Shown here piece after piece: positions 37,517 through 44,895 of a stretch of DNA of 64,000 bases. A program made the translations under genes and the position numbers. The notes under the pieces were generated by a model that saw only the letters and a program-made list of their open reading frames with translations, was not told the DNA's origin and made no database searches. Every line of letters begins with the position of its first letter. Within the stretch, counting starts at the first letter, position 1. Source of the DNA: Pseudolysinimonas kribbensis (GTDB lineage Bacteria > Actinomycetota > Actinomycetes > Actinomycetales > Microbacteriaceae); NCBI RefSeq assembly GCF_030161895.1, contig NZ_BSVB01000001.1, positions 62,001 to 126,000 of the forward strand, written 5' to 3'.

Positions 37517-37630
37517 CCGCGCAGTGTCACACAAACGGACGTCATTGCCGTCGCCATTCGGACACGGCAATCGGACGCGCGGACGGCCAGATTGGTGTCA
37601 CAATGCGATCGCGTCCGGAAACGATCGTTT

Positions 37631-37831
37631 CTAGGGCGAAAGTGGAAGATCGATTGAACGAATGAGCTCGCCCATCTCCTCCCGAGTTATCTCTCCTTCA
37701 ACCCAGCGATCTTGAATTCGGTGCGCCTCATCACTGCTGCGGCCACCCGCGAGCCTGGTCGAGTCCCGAATCTCCGTGACGATGCGACGGCGGCGTGCCC
37801 ACTCGGAAGGTTCCAGGAGATGCACCGACAT
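37631..37831 (-). CDS. possible VbhA-type antitoxin-like small protein
   Basis: 66 residues: MSVHLLEPSEWARRRRIVTE then AHRIQDRWVEGEITREEMGE. The second half resembles the VbhA antitoxin helix, in which a conserved [GE]-E-I-x-x-E-E motif follows an amphipathic helix; such proteins inhibit Fic AMPylating toxins. No fic gene is next to it. GAAGG lies directly before the ATG, unusually close. The call is tentative; it could be any small helical protein. Confidence 0.35.
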   Translation of the reverse strand: MSVHLLEPSEWARRRRIVTEIRDSTRLAGGRSSDEAHRIQDRWVEGEITREEMGELIRSIDLPLSP

Positions 37832-37895
37832 CCTTCGATTCTGATCGCCTTGGCTCAATACGGCTAGCGGTCGCTGACTCGACGGCGCGTCGCGT

Positions 37896-37930
37896 TTGCT
37901 AATGGGAAGGTATAGTCCTAATCTCGCCAG
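37896..37930 (+). promoter_or_regulatory. conserved leaderless promoter, copy 1 (padR1)
   Basis: -35-like TTGCTA at 37896, 17-bp spacer, -10 TAATCT at 37919-37924, six bases, then GTG. The spacer contains GGGAAGGTATAGTCC (37904-37918). The same block at the same distance precedes three other genes at 39.5, 51.2 and 52.6 kb, so it is probably a shared operator. Confidence 0.75.
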
Positions 37931-38260
37931 GTGCCTCGCCGGTCTGCTTCCCTGCTCGAGCTCCGCATCCTCGATCGAGGTCTGCAGCTGGAGACACCGA
38001 CTCATGGTTTTTACGGGTTCGCTCTTGCTCGAGCTCTGCGAGACGTCGAGGACTCGTCGTCGCTAGTCGGTCACGGGACCATCTACAAGGCGCTGATTCG
38101 GATGGAATCGGCCGGTTTGCTCGCGGCGGAGTGGGAGGACCCTCTCCTAGCTGCTGCCAGTAGTCGGCCTCGCCGCAAGGAATATCGGATCACGCGTGAA
38201 GGAGCAGCTGTTCTTGCTCGTTCGGCACGGGTCAGCAAGGACGAAGAGGCGGAACGATGA
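37931..38260 (+). CDS. PadR-like winged-helix regulator 1
   Basis: 109 residues. Winged helix: LLELRILDRGLQLETPTHGF, then LVGHGTIYKALIRMESAGLL and SRPRRKEYRITREGAAVLAR, the PadR pattern (YxLxxxL, GTxYxxLxRLExxGLL, R..Y.xTxxG). GTG lies directly after the conserved promoter, so the mRNA is leaderless. Its stop overlaps the LCP1 start by ATGA, making a regulator-target pair. Confidence 0.85.
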   Translation: MPRRSASLLELRILDRGLQLETPTHGFYGFALARALRDVEDSSSLVGHGTIYKALIRMESAGLLAAEWEDPLLAAASSRPRRKEYRITREGAAVLARSARVSKDEEAER

Positions 38261-39507
38261 GCCCTCGCCGGCCGTCGTATCCGCGCGCGACGGCTCCTGT
38301 CCGTCACGGTCGACTCAAGCGACGCGGGATTGCTCGTTCAATCCTCGCTTTCGCCGGCGCCGCGATCGCAGTCGTCCTCGTGGCCGGGGTTTCGGTCGTC
38401 GCTGTCGCAGTCGGTCAGCTCACGACTGCGGTGACGACCCATACTGTGCACCTCGCAGGTCCGAAGCCACCGCCGGGGCTTGACGCGATCAAGGGCGAAG
38501 TGAACGTCCTCGTCGTAGGTACCGACACCCGTAAGGATCAAGCCGGTTTCGAGCACGAGCTCTCTGCGTCGTCAGGTCGCGGCAACAACGACGTGACGAT
38601 CCTCGTTCACATCGCTGCAGATCATCAGTCCGCGCTCGTCGTCAGCTTCCCGCGAGACCTCATGGTCCCGATCCCCTCCTGCCCGAATCCCGCAGGCGGC
38701 AGCTACGGTGCGTCGAGCATCGCCATGCTCAACGAGAGCCTTTCCCGCGGAGGCCCTGCTTGCCCGGTCCTGACGATCGAGAAGCTGACCGGAATCGACA
38801 TTCCTTACGCCGCGCTGGTGGACTTCGACGGCGCGGCCACGATGGCTGACGCCGTGGGCGGCGTGACCGTGTGCGTCGCAACGCCGATCCATGATCCCAA
38901 CGTCGGACTCGACCTCCCTGCAGGCGAGGACACCATCTCAGGCGATACAGCGCGCGCGTTCCTCCGAACCCGCCACGGGGTCGGTGACGGCAGCGATCTG
39001 GGCCGGATCAGCAATCAGCAGATCTACCTGTCGGCGCTGGCGCGAACGATCAAGAGCCAGGGCGTACTCAACAACCCGATCAAGCTGTTCAGCATTGCCA
39101 AGGTCGCGACCTCGAGCCTGCAACTGTCCGATTCGCTCGGTCACCTCGACACGCTCGCCGGCATTGCCCTCGCCGTGAAGAACATCCCGTTGGCGAACAT
39201 CGCCATGATCCAATATCCCGCCGGATCGAGCCCCCTCTATCCCAACAGAGTCGTCCCGGTGGCCGGCGTCGACAATCTCGTGAACACCGCGCTCCAGCAA
39301 GATCAGCGCGTCCAGCTCACCGGTTCAACCGGCAGAGGGGCGGTCCTCAGCCCAACACAATCCGCCGCTCCGACATCTCCCCCGACCTCGCCGCCACCGT
39401 CCCCCTCCCCCAGCGGAGCGCCAGCCCCTGTGGCACTCCCCAGCACCGTTCAAGGCCAGAGCGCCGACCAGCAAACCTGCTCCAAAGGTGTCACCGTTCG
39501 GGGATAG
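38257..39507 (+). CDS. LytR-CpsA-Psr (LCP) family glycopolymer ligase 1
   Basis: 416 residues. One N-terminal membrane anchor (about 28-52: ARSILAFAGAAIAVVLVAGV) is followed by an extracellular LCP domain. VLVVGTDTRKDQ and DVTILVHIAADHQSALVVSF hold the phosphate-binding Asp, FPRDLMVPIP the key Arg, and ARAFLRTRHGVGDGSDLGR the second Arg cluster. LCP enzymes attach teichoic-acid-like or arabinogalactan-type polymers to peptidoglycan. A Pro/Ser-rich tail ends QSADQQTCSKG. Translationally coupled to padR1. A paralogue lies at 51.3 kb. Confidence 0.9.
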   Translation: MSPRRPSYPRATAPVRHGRLKRRGIARSILAFAGAAIAVVLVAGVSVVAVAVGQLTTAVTTHTVHLAGPKPPPGLDAIKGEVNVLVVGTDTRKDQAGFEHELSASSGRGNNDVTILVHIAADHQSALVVSFPRDLMVPIPSCPNPAGGSYGASSIAMLNESLSRGGPACPVLTIEKLTGIDIPYAALVDFDGAATMADAVGGVTVCVATPIHDPNVGLDLPAGEDTISGDTARAFLRTRHGVGDGSDLGRISNQQIYLSALARTIKSQGVLNNPIKLFSIAKVATSSLQLSDSLGHLDTLAGIALAVKNIPLANIAMIQYPAGSSPLYPNRVVPVAGVDNLVNTALQQDQRVQLTGSTGRGAVLSPTQSAAPTSPPTSPPPSPSPSGAPAPVALPSTVQGQSADQQTCSKGVTVRG

Positions 39508-39521
39508 CCTGGCGCGCCGTT

Positions 39522-39556
39522 TTGTGAATAGGAAGTTAGCGTCCTATTCTCGCCGG
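39522..39556 (+). promoter_or_regulatory. conserved leaderless promoter, copy 2 (padR2)
   Basis: TTGTGA at 39522, 17-bp spacer, TATTCT at 39545-39550, six bases, GTG. The spacer has AGGAAGTTAGCGTCC, the most diverged of the four copies; the -10 and the distance to the start are kept. Confidence 0.7.
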
Positions 39557-39919
39557 GTGCCTCGTCGTCGTGCCGGAGTCTTGATCCCGTTGGAGCTCCG
39601 CATCCTCGAATGCGGACTCGAAATGCAGACCCCGACTGAAGGTTTCCACGGGTTCCTTCTCGCGACCGCGCTCCACGACGTTCCGAACGCTGAGTCGTTG
39701 ATCGGTCACGGCACCCTCTACAAGGCCCTCTCGCGCATGGCAAAAGCCGGACTACTCGAGAGCCATTGGGAAGATCCATCAGTCGCCGAGGCGGAAGGCC
39801 GGCCGCGGCGAAAGTTCTACCGCGTCACCCCCGAGGGGGCCACCGCCCTCGCGCAGGCGCGCGCGGATCAGCCGTTGAGCGGGACGGCACCCGCTCACGC
39901 TGCTCGAGGTATCGCATGA
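39557..39919 (+). CDS. PadR-like winged-helix regulator 2
   Basis: 120 residues, closely related to the regulator at 52606 (PRRRAGVLIPLELRILECGL; SLIGHGTLYKALSRMAKAGLL). PadR winged helix with a short C-terminus rich in Ala that lacks the usual long dimerisation coiled coil. Leaderless GTG. Its stop overlaps the ATG of the membrane-protein gene (GCATGA), the usual regulator-membrane partner pair. Confidence 0.85.
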   Translation: MPRRRAGVLIPLELRILECGLEMQTPTEGFHGFLLATALHDVPNAESLIGHGTLYKALSRMAKAGLLESHWEDPSVAEAEGRPRRKFYRVTPEGATALAQARADQPLSGTAPAHAARGIA

Positions 39920-40371
39920 CCGCGTTCGCTTCGCGGGCCCCCGGCCACTCCCGCCGCCCCAGCGCCGAACCGTGGGTTCTCCGATGGGCGCGCTGGTACA
40001 CCCGCGACCTCGATCAGCAGGTGCGTCAGGATCGCCTCGACGAGCTCACGTCGGACCTCTGGGAGCAGCGTTCGGCCGCCCGGCGGCGCGGAGCGTCCGG
40101 GGTCGGCGCAGCGATGATCGGACGCGCCGCCCGCGGGGCTCCCGGCGACCTCGCCTGGCGACACGACGAGCTGCGCGCCGATCCAGCCCTGCGCGGGATC
40201 GTGCGAGGCTGGACCCGAAGCGGCCTGCTCGCCGCGACCTATCTGATCGCGGCCATGACGCTGATCTTCGCCGCGCTTGTATGGGCTCGGGTCCTGTCCG
40301 CGGCCGCGCATCACCTGTACCTCCCATCCGCGACCACCCTCACTTCCCTCGGTGTCGCGGTTGGAGCCTGA
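39916..40371 (+). pseudogene. PadR-associated membrane protein, truncated by IS3
   Basis: The N-terminal 145 codons match the intact paralogue at 52965: a cytoplasmic part DRLDELTSDLWEQRSAAR, then one transmembrane helix (LLAATYLIAAMTLIFAALVW) and LPSATTLTSLGVAV. The frame then runs into the IS3 end and stops. No remainder of the gene is visible on the far side of the IS, so the 3' half is lost. Probably non-functional. Confidence 0.8.
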
Positions 40372-40428
40372 CCCGGTTTCCCGGACATCTTGAGTGAGGC
40401 GATGATCGTCTCGGAAGGAGTCCGTGTA

Positions 40429-40713
40429 ATGCCTGCTGCTCACCCGCCGGAGTTTCGGCGTCGTGCCCTTGATCTGATCGCTCAGGGCAACCCGGTCGGT
40501 CAGACTGCTCGTGATCTCGGGATCAGCGAATCGTGCCTGCGGAATTGGATGAATCGTGACGCGATCGACTCGGGGCGCAAGCCCGGGCTGACAACTGACG
40601 AACATAAGGAACTCGTCGAGCTGCGCCGGCGGCTGCGGGTGCTGGAGATGGAGAACGAGATCCTCAAGCGCGCCAGCGCCTACTTCGCCAGGGAGAACGT
40701 GCTCCCAAAATAG
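40429..40713 (+). CDS. IS3 OrfA
   Basis: 94 residues with HTH_21-type domain (PPEFRRRALDLIAQGNPVGQ, LGISESCLRNWM) and a leucine-zipper end (ELRRRLRVLEMENEILKRA). ATG 40429 follows GGAAGGAG. The heptamer CCCAAAA at 40704-40710 directly before the stop allows a -1 shift into orfB to make OrfAB transposase. Confidence 0.9.
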   Translation: MPAAHPPEFRRRALDLIAQGNPVGQTARDLGISESCLRNWMNRDAIDSGRKPGLTTDEHKELVELRRRLRVLEMENEILKRASAYFARENVLPK

Positions 40714-40721
40714 GGTTCCGG

Positions 40722-41585
40722 TTGGTCCAGGAGCTCGCCGCGGACGGTGTTCCCGTCGCGGTGGCCTGCCGGTTTCTGAAGGTCTCGACGTCCGGCTATT
40801 ACGACTGGGCGTCGCGTCCGCCGTCGCCGCGAGCGGTCGCGGACGCGCAGCTCACGAGCACGATTCGTCGGGTTCACCGCGACTCGCGCGGCACCTATGG
40901 CGCTCCGCGGGTGCTCGCCGAACTGCGACTCGGGCTCGGCATCCACGTCGGCAAGAAACGCGTCGCGAGGCTGATGCGTCTGGACGGCCTGACCGGGGTC
41001 TCCCACCGCCGCAAGCGACGGGGCTGGAAGCCGGACACCGCGACCCACGAGGATCTCGTGAAGCGCCAGTTCCGCGCAGATCAGCCGAACCGGCTCTGGT
41101 TCTGCGACATCACCCAACACCGCGCGAGGGACGGGTGGGTCTACTGCGCAGCTGTCATCGACGCGTTCAGCCGCCGCATCGTGGGCTGGTCGATCTCCGA
41201 CCGGATCACCGCGGAGATCGTCGTCGACGCGCTCGAGATGGCCCGCTGGCGACGTCGTCCCGAACCCGGAACTGTTGTTCACGCGGACCGCGGAGCTCAA
41301 TACACCTCTTGGCTGTTCGGCCACCGGCTCCGGCAAGCAGGACTCCTGGGCTCGATGGGCCGGGTCGCGTCCAGCGTCGACAACGCGCTCATCGAGTCGT
41401 TCTGGTCGACGATGCAGCGCGAGCTCCTCGACCGCTCGAACTGGACCTCGAAGACCGAGCTGTCGTCGGCGATATTCGAGTGGATCGAGGGCTTCTACAA
41501 CCCGACCCGCCGCCACACCGCCCTCGGCAACCTCAGCCCTATCGACTACGAAAGGCTTCACACCCCCGCCGCAACCGCGGCATGA
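40722..41585 (+). CDS. IS3 OrfB, DDE transposase
   Basis: 287 residues. Retroviral-integrase-like core: first Asp in RLWFCDITQHRA, second in VVHADRGAQYTSW, Glu in DNALIESFWSTMQREL. HTH_21 region CRFLKVSTSGYYDW and IRRVHRDSRGTYGAPRVLAE precede. It is normally read as a fusion with OrfA: the -1 frame from the heptamer is open through ATA GGG TTC into TTG 40722. Complete. Confidence 0.93.
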   Translation: MVQELAADGVPVAVACRFLKVSTSGYYDWASRPPSPRAVADAQLTSTIRRVHRDSRGTYGAPRVLAELRLGLGIHVGKKRVARLMRLDGLTGVSHRRKRRGWKPDTATHEDLVKRQFRADQPNRLWFCDITQHRARDGWVYCAAVIDAFSRRIVGWSISDRITAEIVVDALEMARWRRRPEPGTVVHADRGAQYTSWLFGHRLRQAGLLGSMGRVASSVDNALIESFWSTMQRELLDRSNWTSKTELSSAIFEWIEGFYNPTRRHTALGNLSPIDYERLHTPAATAA

Positions 41586-41650
41586 TCAACAGATAGAACC
41601 CGTCCGGGAAACCGGGTCAGGCTCCGTTCCTCTGATTTGCACTTTGGTCG

Positions 41651-42151
41651 TCAGAGCGTCACGCCCATCTGAACACGTCGACCATACCGGTCAAGACTAA
41701 GCCTGTGTTCGACCTCGACCAGGCGCTCGTGGAACTTCGTCGCGGGCTCCTCTTCGGTGAAGCCGGCGCGCGCGTAGAACGGAGCGTTCCACGGGACGTC
41801 GGCGTAGGTGCGCAGCGTCATGCGCTTGTAGCCTCGGTGTCGAGCTTCGGACTTCGCAGCTTCGACGAGTGCGCGACCGTATCCGCGCCGCCCACGTTCC
41901 GGTAACACGGACAACTGCTCCAGATGCGCGAACCCGTCCTCGTCGAGGACGTGAACGAAGCCTACGAGCGCGCCCGATTCTTCGGCAGCGATCAGCACGA
42001 AGCCTGGTTCTGACACCCGAGAGGCGCCGACGGGCGCGGCTTCCCATGGGATAGACCCGAACCTGTCGACGAAGAGCTGGTCTGCACTGTTTTCGATGGT
42101 CTCGATCGCATCGAAGTCCTGCGGCTGCGCGGCACGAATCAGGTCGATCAC
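41651..42151 (-). CDS. GNAT family N-acetyltransferase
   Basis: 166 residues, GTG start. Acetyl-CoA motif A reads LEQLSVLPERGRRGYGRALV, then EARHRGYKRMTLRTYADVPW and NAPFYARAGFTEEE. GVGFVHVLDEDG-type strand (here ALVGFVHVLDEDGFAHL) precedes. Substrate unknown. Its end lies 26 bp from the IS3 right end, on the opposite strand. Intact. Confidence 0.85.
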   Translation of the reverse strand: MIDLIRAAQPQDFDAIETIENSADQLFVDRFGSIPWEAAPVGASRVSEPGFVLIAAEESGALVGFVHVLDEDGFAHLEQLSVLPERGRRGYGRALVEAAKSEARHRGYKRMTLRTYADVPWNAPFYARAGFTEEEPATKFHERLVEVEHRLSLDRYGRRVQMGVTL

Positions 42152-42312
42152 GCGCCGATTCTACGAGAATCTTGCGAGCCCGCCAGCGATGGACCGGGCT
42201 GACGCTCGGCCGCGAAGAGGTGAGTGCGCGGGCACCTTCAGTGTGAAAACGGATAACGGTCTTCACCAGTATCTCCTATTGGAGGGGCGAGATTCCCCGC
42301 GACGTCGTTCTG

Positions 42313-42568
42313 GTGATGCGCCACCTTGGCAAGCTCGCGCGTCGACGCATCTGGGTGTGCGAGGTCGATCGGGTCGACACTCGCAGCGGCGAGGTCCGCA
42401 CGCGGCGGGTTCGTCGGCGGTTCGTTTACCTCGAGGGCCGGTCCAGCGGTACGGGGTTCCTGAGCGTCAACGACGGCCCGTCGACGGCGGCGGACGTTGC
42501 CCGCATCCTGGCCTCCGACCGTGGCAGCGCTGACTCCGGCGCGCGACTCCTGCCTGCTCGTCGCGTAG
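42313..42568 (+). pseudogene. homologue of phage basic protein (frame broken)
   Basis: HLGKLARRRIWVCEVDRVDT, RRVRRRFVYLEGRSSGTGFL then SVNDGPSTAADVARILASDR follow the prophage protein at 22909 closely. Upstream the similarity extends without an in-frame ATG (GEIPRDVV). Near 42530 the frame shifts by one base; the other frame gives RDSCLLVA and stops at 42566, matching RDSWVLVA of the prophage. Could be a sequencing indel or decay. Confidence 0.7.
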
Positions 42569-42577
42569 TCTCCCGGC

Positions 42578-42793
42578 GTGGTGTCGATGGAAGATCACGT
42601 ACGAGCCGGTCTGGTGTTCGCCGAGCAGATCGACGGGTACTGGGCGCTGAGCGACCAACTGCGCGGGCTGATGTTCGCAGGGCACGGTCCGGGCGGGGAT
42701 GCCGGCCTCGAGGACGTGCTCCGGGCCATCGCCGCCCGCGCCACGGCGGCGGCCGATGCGGTCGCGGTCATTGCTCAGCCGCGCGACTCCTAG
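42578..42793 (+). CDS. small protein of unknown function
   Basis: 71 residues: EDHVRAGLVFAEQIDGYWAL, SDQLRGLMFAGHGPGG and a helical Ala-rich end AIAARATAAADAVAVIAQ. GTG 42578 lies six bases after TAGTCT, a leaderless pattern. No counterpart in the 22.9-kb prophage. Ends in a four-base convergent overlap with the next gene. Confidence 0.5.
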   Translation: MVSMEDHVRAGLVFAEQIDGYWALSDQLRGLMFAGHGPGGDAGLEDVLRAIAARATAAADAVAVIAQPRDS

Positions 42794-42915
42794 CGCCGCC
42801 GCGATCGCTTGTTGAGAGCGCGTGGCATGAAGTGCCGGATGCCGGCGGTTACGGCGACCAGCGCTAGCGCGATCGCGAGGTAGACCCAGTCGCCTCGCTC
42901 GACGGCGCTCACCAC
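42790..42915 (-). CDS. small phage membrane protein, homologue of 23229-23354
   Basis: 41 residues: VSAVERGDWVYLAIALALVA, then VTAGIRHFMPRALNKRSRRR. Same length and layout as the prophage copy; the start is GTG where the prophage has ATG. Upstream codons CYAVEVPLW match the end of the prophage gene 23348-23623, whose 5' part is lost here. Confidence 0.65.
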   Translation of the reverse strand: MVSAVERGDWVYLAIALALVAVTAGIRHFMPRALNKRSRRR

Positions 42916-43084
42916 AGTGGGACCTCGACGGCATAGCAGTGCGTACGTGGCGAGGAAACAGGTGAGGCCTCACTCCCCTCCCGAACCCGACCGCACAGCA
43001 GACGCGAGTGACGTCAGCCACTCCGCGATTGAGCGCCTCCCGGGGTCGCTCAAGCGGTCTCGAAGCGGGCTTGACGCCGACCGC

Positions 43085-43300
43085 TCAGGCGATGTCGTCG
43101 CGACTCGGCGTCGATCGCAGTCCGTCCGCGTAGCCCCGCCAGTACTCGTCGCTGTGAGCACGGAAGAGTTTGTTCAACCGATATTGGTTTGCGATGCCGA
43201 GGTCATAGAAGCGTCGTCGTGGTTGGCGTCCGAAGTATGACCGCATCCCTTGGATCTGCTCACCCTTGCGACGGCCCTTGTCGTATTCGACGGTGGTCAC
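43085..43300 (-). CDS. small protein of unknown function
   Basis: 71 residues, basic and aromatic: TTVEYDKGRRKGEQIQGMRS, YFGRQPRRRFYDLGIANQYR and LNKLFRAHSDEYWRGYADGL. GTG 43300 has GGAGGG eight bases upstream, favouring it over an ATG at 43345. Lies divergently from the HTH gene, so could be its target. No family recognised. Confidence 0.5.
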   Translation of the reverse strand: MTTVEYDKGRRKGEQIQGMRSYFGRQPRRRFYDLGIANQYRLNKLFRAHSDEYWRGYADGLRSTPSRDDIA

Positions 43301-43411
43301 TCGAACGACCCTCCTCACGCGTGGCGCCAACACCTGTTGGACCATCGCGAACCCTCGGCACGCGACATTGATGCCGTTTGCTCACGTTACCGGTAGAACG
43401 ACTTCGTAGCG

Positions 43412-43449
43412 CGACAACCAAGGTTGACAACTGACAACCGCGGTTGTCA
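43412..43449 (+). promoter_or_regulatory. twin palindromic operators at HTH gene promoter
   Basis: GACAACCAAGGTTGAC (43413-43428, near-palindrome) and TGACAACCGCGGTTGTCA (43432-43449, perfect 18-bp palindrome) are 19-20 bp apart centre to centre, about two helical turns. TTGACA (43424-43429) overlaps both. Downstream ATG 43460 suits a leaderless transcript. Classical layout of an autoregulated, possibly divergent promoter. Confidence 0.7.
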
Positions 43450-43459
43450 AACTCGGCGC

Positions 43460-43675
43460 ATGCGAACAGTGCGTCCCGAGCATCGACAGCGCTTCGCGGA
43501 GTTGAGGGAGGTACGCGCCGCGGCTGTGAAGCATGCGCTCGAAGCCCGCGAGCTGTCCAAGCGGCGAGCGGAGATGATCGATGACCTGGTCGAGCTCGGG
43601 TACTCGCAAGCCGACGTGGCTCGCGAGCTCGGAGTGTCGCGCCAGTCAATACAGAAGATGCTCGCGGCCCGCTGA
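43460..43675 (+). CDS. small helix-turn-helix regulator
   Basis: 71 residues. Coiled helix RFAELREVRAAAVKHALEAR then HTH LGYSQADVARELGVSRQSIQ with KMLAAR at the end. Typical of small actinophage or plasmid repressors. ATG 43460 follows the twin operators with no room for a leader. Probably represses itself and the divergent gene. Confidence 0.7.
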   Translation: MRTVRPEHRQRFAELREVRAAAVKHALEARELSKRRAEMIDDLVELGYSQADVARELGVSRQSIQKMLAAR

Positions 43676-43861
43676 GCTCCGTCGTACGGGAGCTGCCGAT
43701 CCGACGCACGGTGGGAAACGGATAACGCCCTGATCGGCTTCTAGCGCGTCTCCGCAGCTCTCGGTCGTCGGCTCGCGACACCGATGACCCCCCCGAACAA
43801 CAGGGCAATCAGCAGCCGGCACGCCGTACTCCGACCAAGATCCAGGCAGCTGAGGCCGCGC

Positions 43862-44032
43862 CTACGACCCCCGACTGCCTTTGACCGCGAAGTAGATGAT
43901 GACTGCGACGACGACGGCAACGAGGACCCACCCGGGGATAGCAAGCCAGGACAGATCCCATGACATCGGCATCGTGTCCTGACAATCGGTGCTGGTCGCG
44001 CAGGAAGCCGGCACGAGCGTTGTGTCGTTCAC
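43862..44032 (-). CDS. small single-span membrane protein
   Basis: 56 residues: polar N-terminus NDTTLVPASCATSTDCQDT with two Cys, a helix LSWLAIPGWVLVAVVVAVII and tail YFAVKGSRGS. A shorter form from ATG 43972 is possible. Layout is like a filamentous-phage coat protein (outside-TM-basic), but it lies outside the remnant bounds. The 185 bp between the HTH gene and this one hold no clear gene. Unknown function. Confidence 0.45.
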   Translation of the reverse strand: MNDTTLVPASCATSTDCQDTMPMSWDLSWLAIPGWVLVAVVVAVIIYFAVKGSRGS

Positions 44033-44329
44033 CTAGGTTTCTCCCGGGTCGGCCCGCTGGTTCGCGCCGGCGAGGCGCGCCGCTCGCGATCGGGTCGCCG
44101 CCGTCAGCTGAATAGTGCTCGCCCCTCCGAAAGAAGGCAATCGGCGCGCGTCCGGAAACGGAGTGCAGGATTCTCATCCGAGTCGATGTGCATCCAGGAT
44201 CCGTTCGGGCCATCGGTTGTCCTCGCTCCCGACGAGCGCAGGAGGCCCGTGGGACCCGTGGACGCGATGACCCCGATGTACCGTCGACGTCACGACCTCG
44301 AGATCCCGCTTCGCTGAGGAGACGCCCGG

Positions 44330-44887
44330 ATGCTGATCTACTCGATGACCGCGTCGGCCGACGGCTACATCAACGACCGCGCCGGCGGCATCGACTGGAC
44401 GGCGCCGAGCGACGAGCTGTTCGCGTTCCACCTCGATCGGGTGCGGACGCTCGGCGGGCACCTGATCGGCCGGAGGTTGTACGAGACGATGCTCGTGTGG
44501 GAGACGGATCCCTCGATCCGGTCCGCTCCCCTGTTCACCGAGTTCGCGGACGTCTGGACCGCGCTCCCCAAGATCGTCTTCAGCCACGGCCCGGTGGACC
44601 TGCAGGGCAACGCCCGGATGGCGTCCGCACCGCTCGCCGACGAGATCCGGAACATGCTCGACAGCACCGATCGGGACGTGGAGATCGGTGGGGCGACCCT
44701 CGCCGGCCAGGCGTTCGAGCTCGGACTGATCGACGAGGTTCGCCTGTTCCGCGCGCCGGCTGTGCTCGGCGGCGGCACGCCTTTCTTTCCGCCCGTCGCC
44801 TCTCCGGTGGTCATGGACCTGGTCGAGACGCGGCGCTTCGAGCCCGGCATCGTCTACGAGCGCTATACCTCGGCTCGCAAGGTATAG
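44330..44887 (+). CDS. dihydrofolate reductase family protein
   Basis: 185 residues of the RibD C-terminal / DHFR-like family. MLIYSMTASADGYINDRAGG is the typical N-terminus. HLIGRRLYETMLVWE holds the NADPH-binding motif, then VEIGGATLAGQAFELGLIDE and LGGGTPFFPP. Cytoplasmic NADPH-dependent reductase of unknown substrate, common in actinobacteria. Its 3' end overlaps the padR promoter region. Intact. Confidence 0.85.
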   Translation: MLIYSMTASADGYINDRAGGIDWTAPSDELFAFHLDRVRTLGGHLIGRRLYETMLVWETDPSIRSAPLFTEFADVWTALPKIVFSHGPVDLQGNARMASAPLADEIRNMLDSTDRDVEIGGATLAGQAFELGLIDEVRLFRAPAVLGGGTPFFPPVASPVVMDLVETRRFEPGIVYERYTSARKV

Positions 44888-44895
44888 TCCCTCGC
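44864..44895 (+). promoter_or_regulatory. padR4 promoter with inverted repeat
   Basis: TATACC (44864-44869) and GGTATA (44881-44886) form an inverted repeat with an 11-bp gap. TATAGT (44883-44888) ends seven bases before ATG 44896, giving a leaderless start. GGTATAGTCC is identical to the block found in the LCP-locus promoters at 37.9 and 51.2 kb. Confidence 0.6.

Larger units (their letters stand above)
40363..41625 (+). mobile_element. IS3-family insertion sequence
   Basis: 1,263 bp with perfect 24-bp terminal inverted repeats (40363-40386 and 41602-41625; they begin GGAGCCTGACCC and include GGTTTCCCGGAC). GTT flanks both sides (40360-40362 and 41626-41628), consistent with a 3-bp target duplication. 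Two overlapping-frame genes, orfA and orfB, are present with an intact slippery heptamer, so the copy looks active. Confidence 0.92.
42247..43727 (+). mobile_element. decayed inovirus remnant
   Basis: The left part (42280-42945) is homologous to the left end of the 22.9-kb prophage in the same order: basic protein, then opposite-strand small membrane protein and the last codons of the next gene. Everything from ssDNA-binding gene to rep is missing. It then carries a small unknown gene and an HTH regulator. AAACGGATAACG occurs at 42247-42258, where the prophage has its att site, and again at 43716-43727; these may be decayed attachment sites. Confidence 0.6.

Noticed and set aside
43862..44032. 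Coat protein of the remnant phage
   Set aside because: Layout is suggestive but the gene is outside the remnant bounds, on the opposite strand, and resembles the prophage coat in no visible stretch.
37611..44160. 13-bp direct repeat GCGTCCGGAAACG at 37611-37623 and 44148-44160 as attachment sites of a 6.5-kb island
   Set aside because: Repeats of this length are expected many times by chance in 64 kb of GC-rich DNA, and neither copy sits at a gene or homology boundary.
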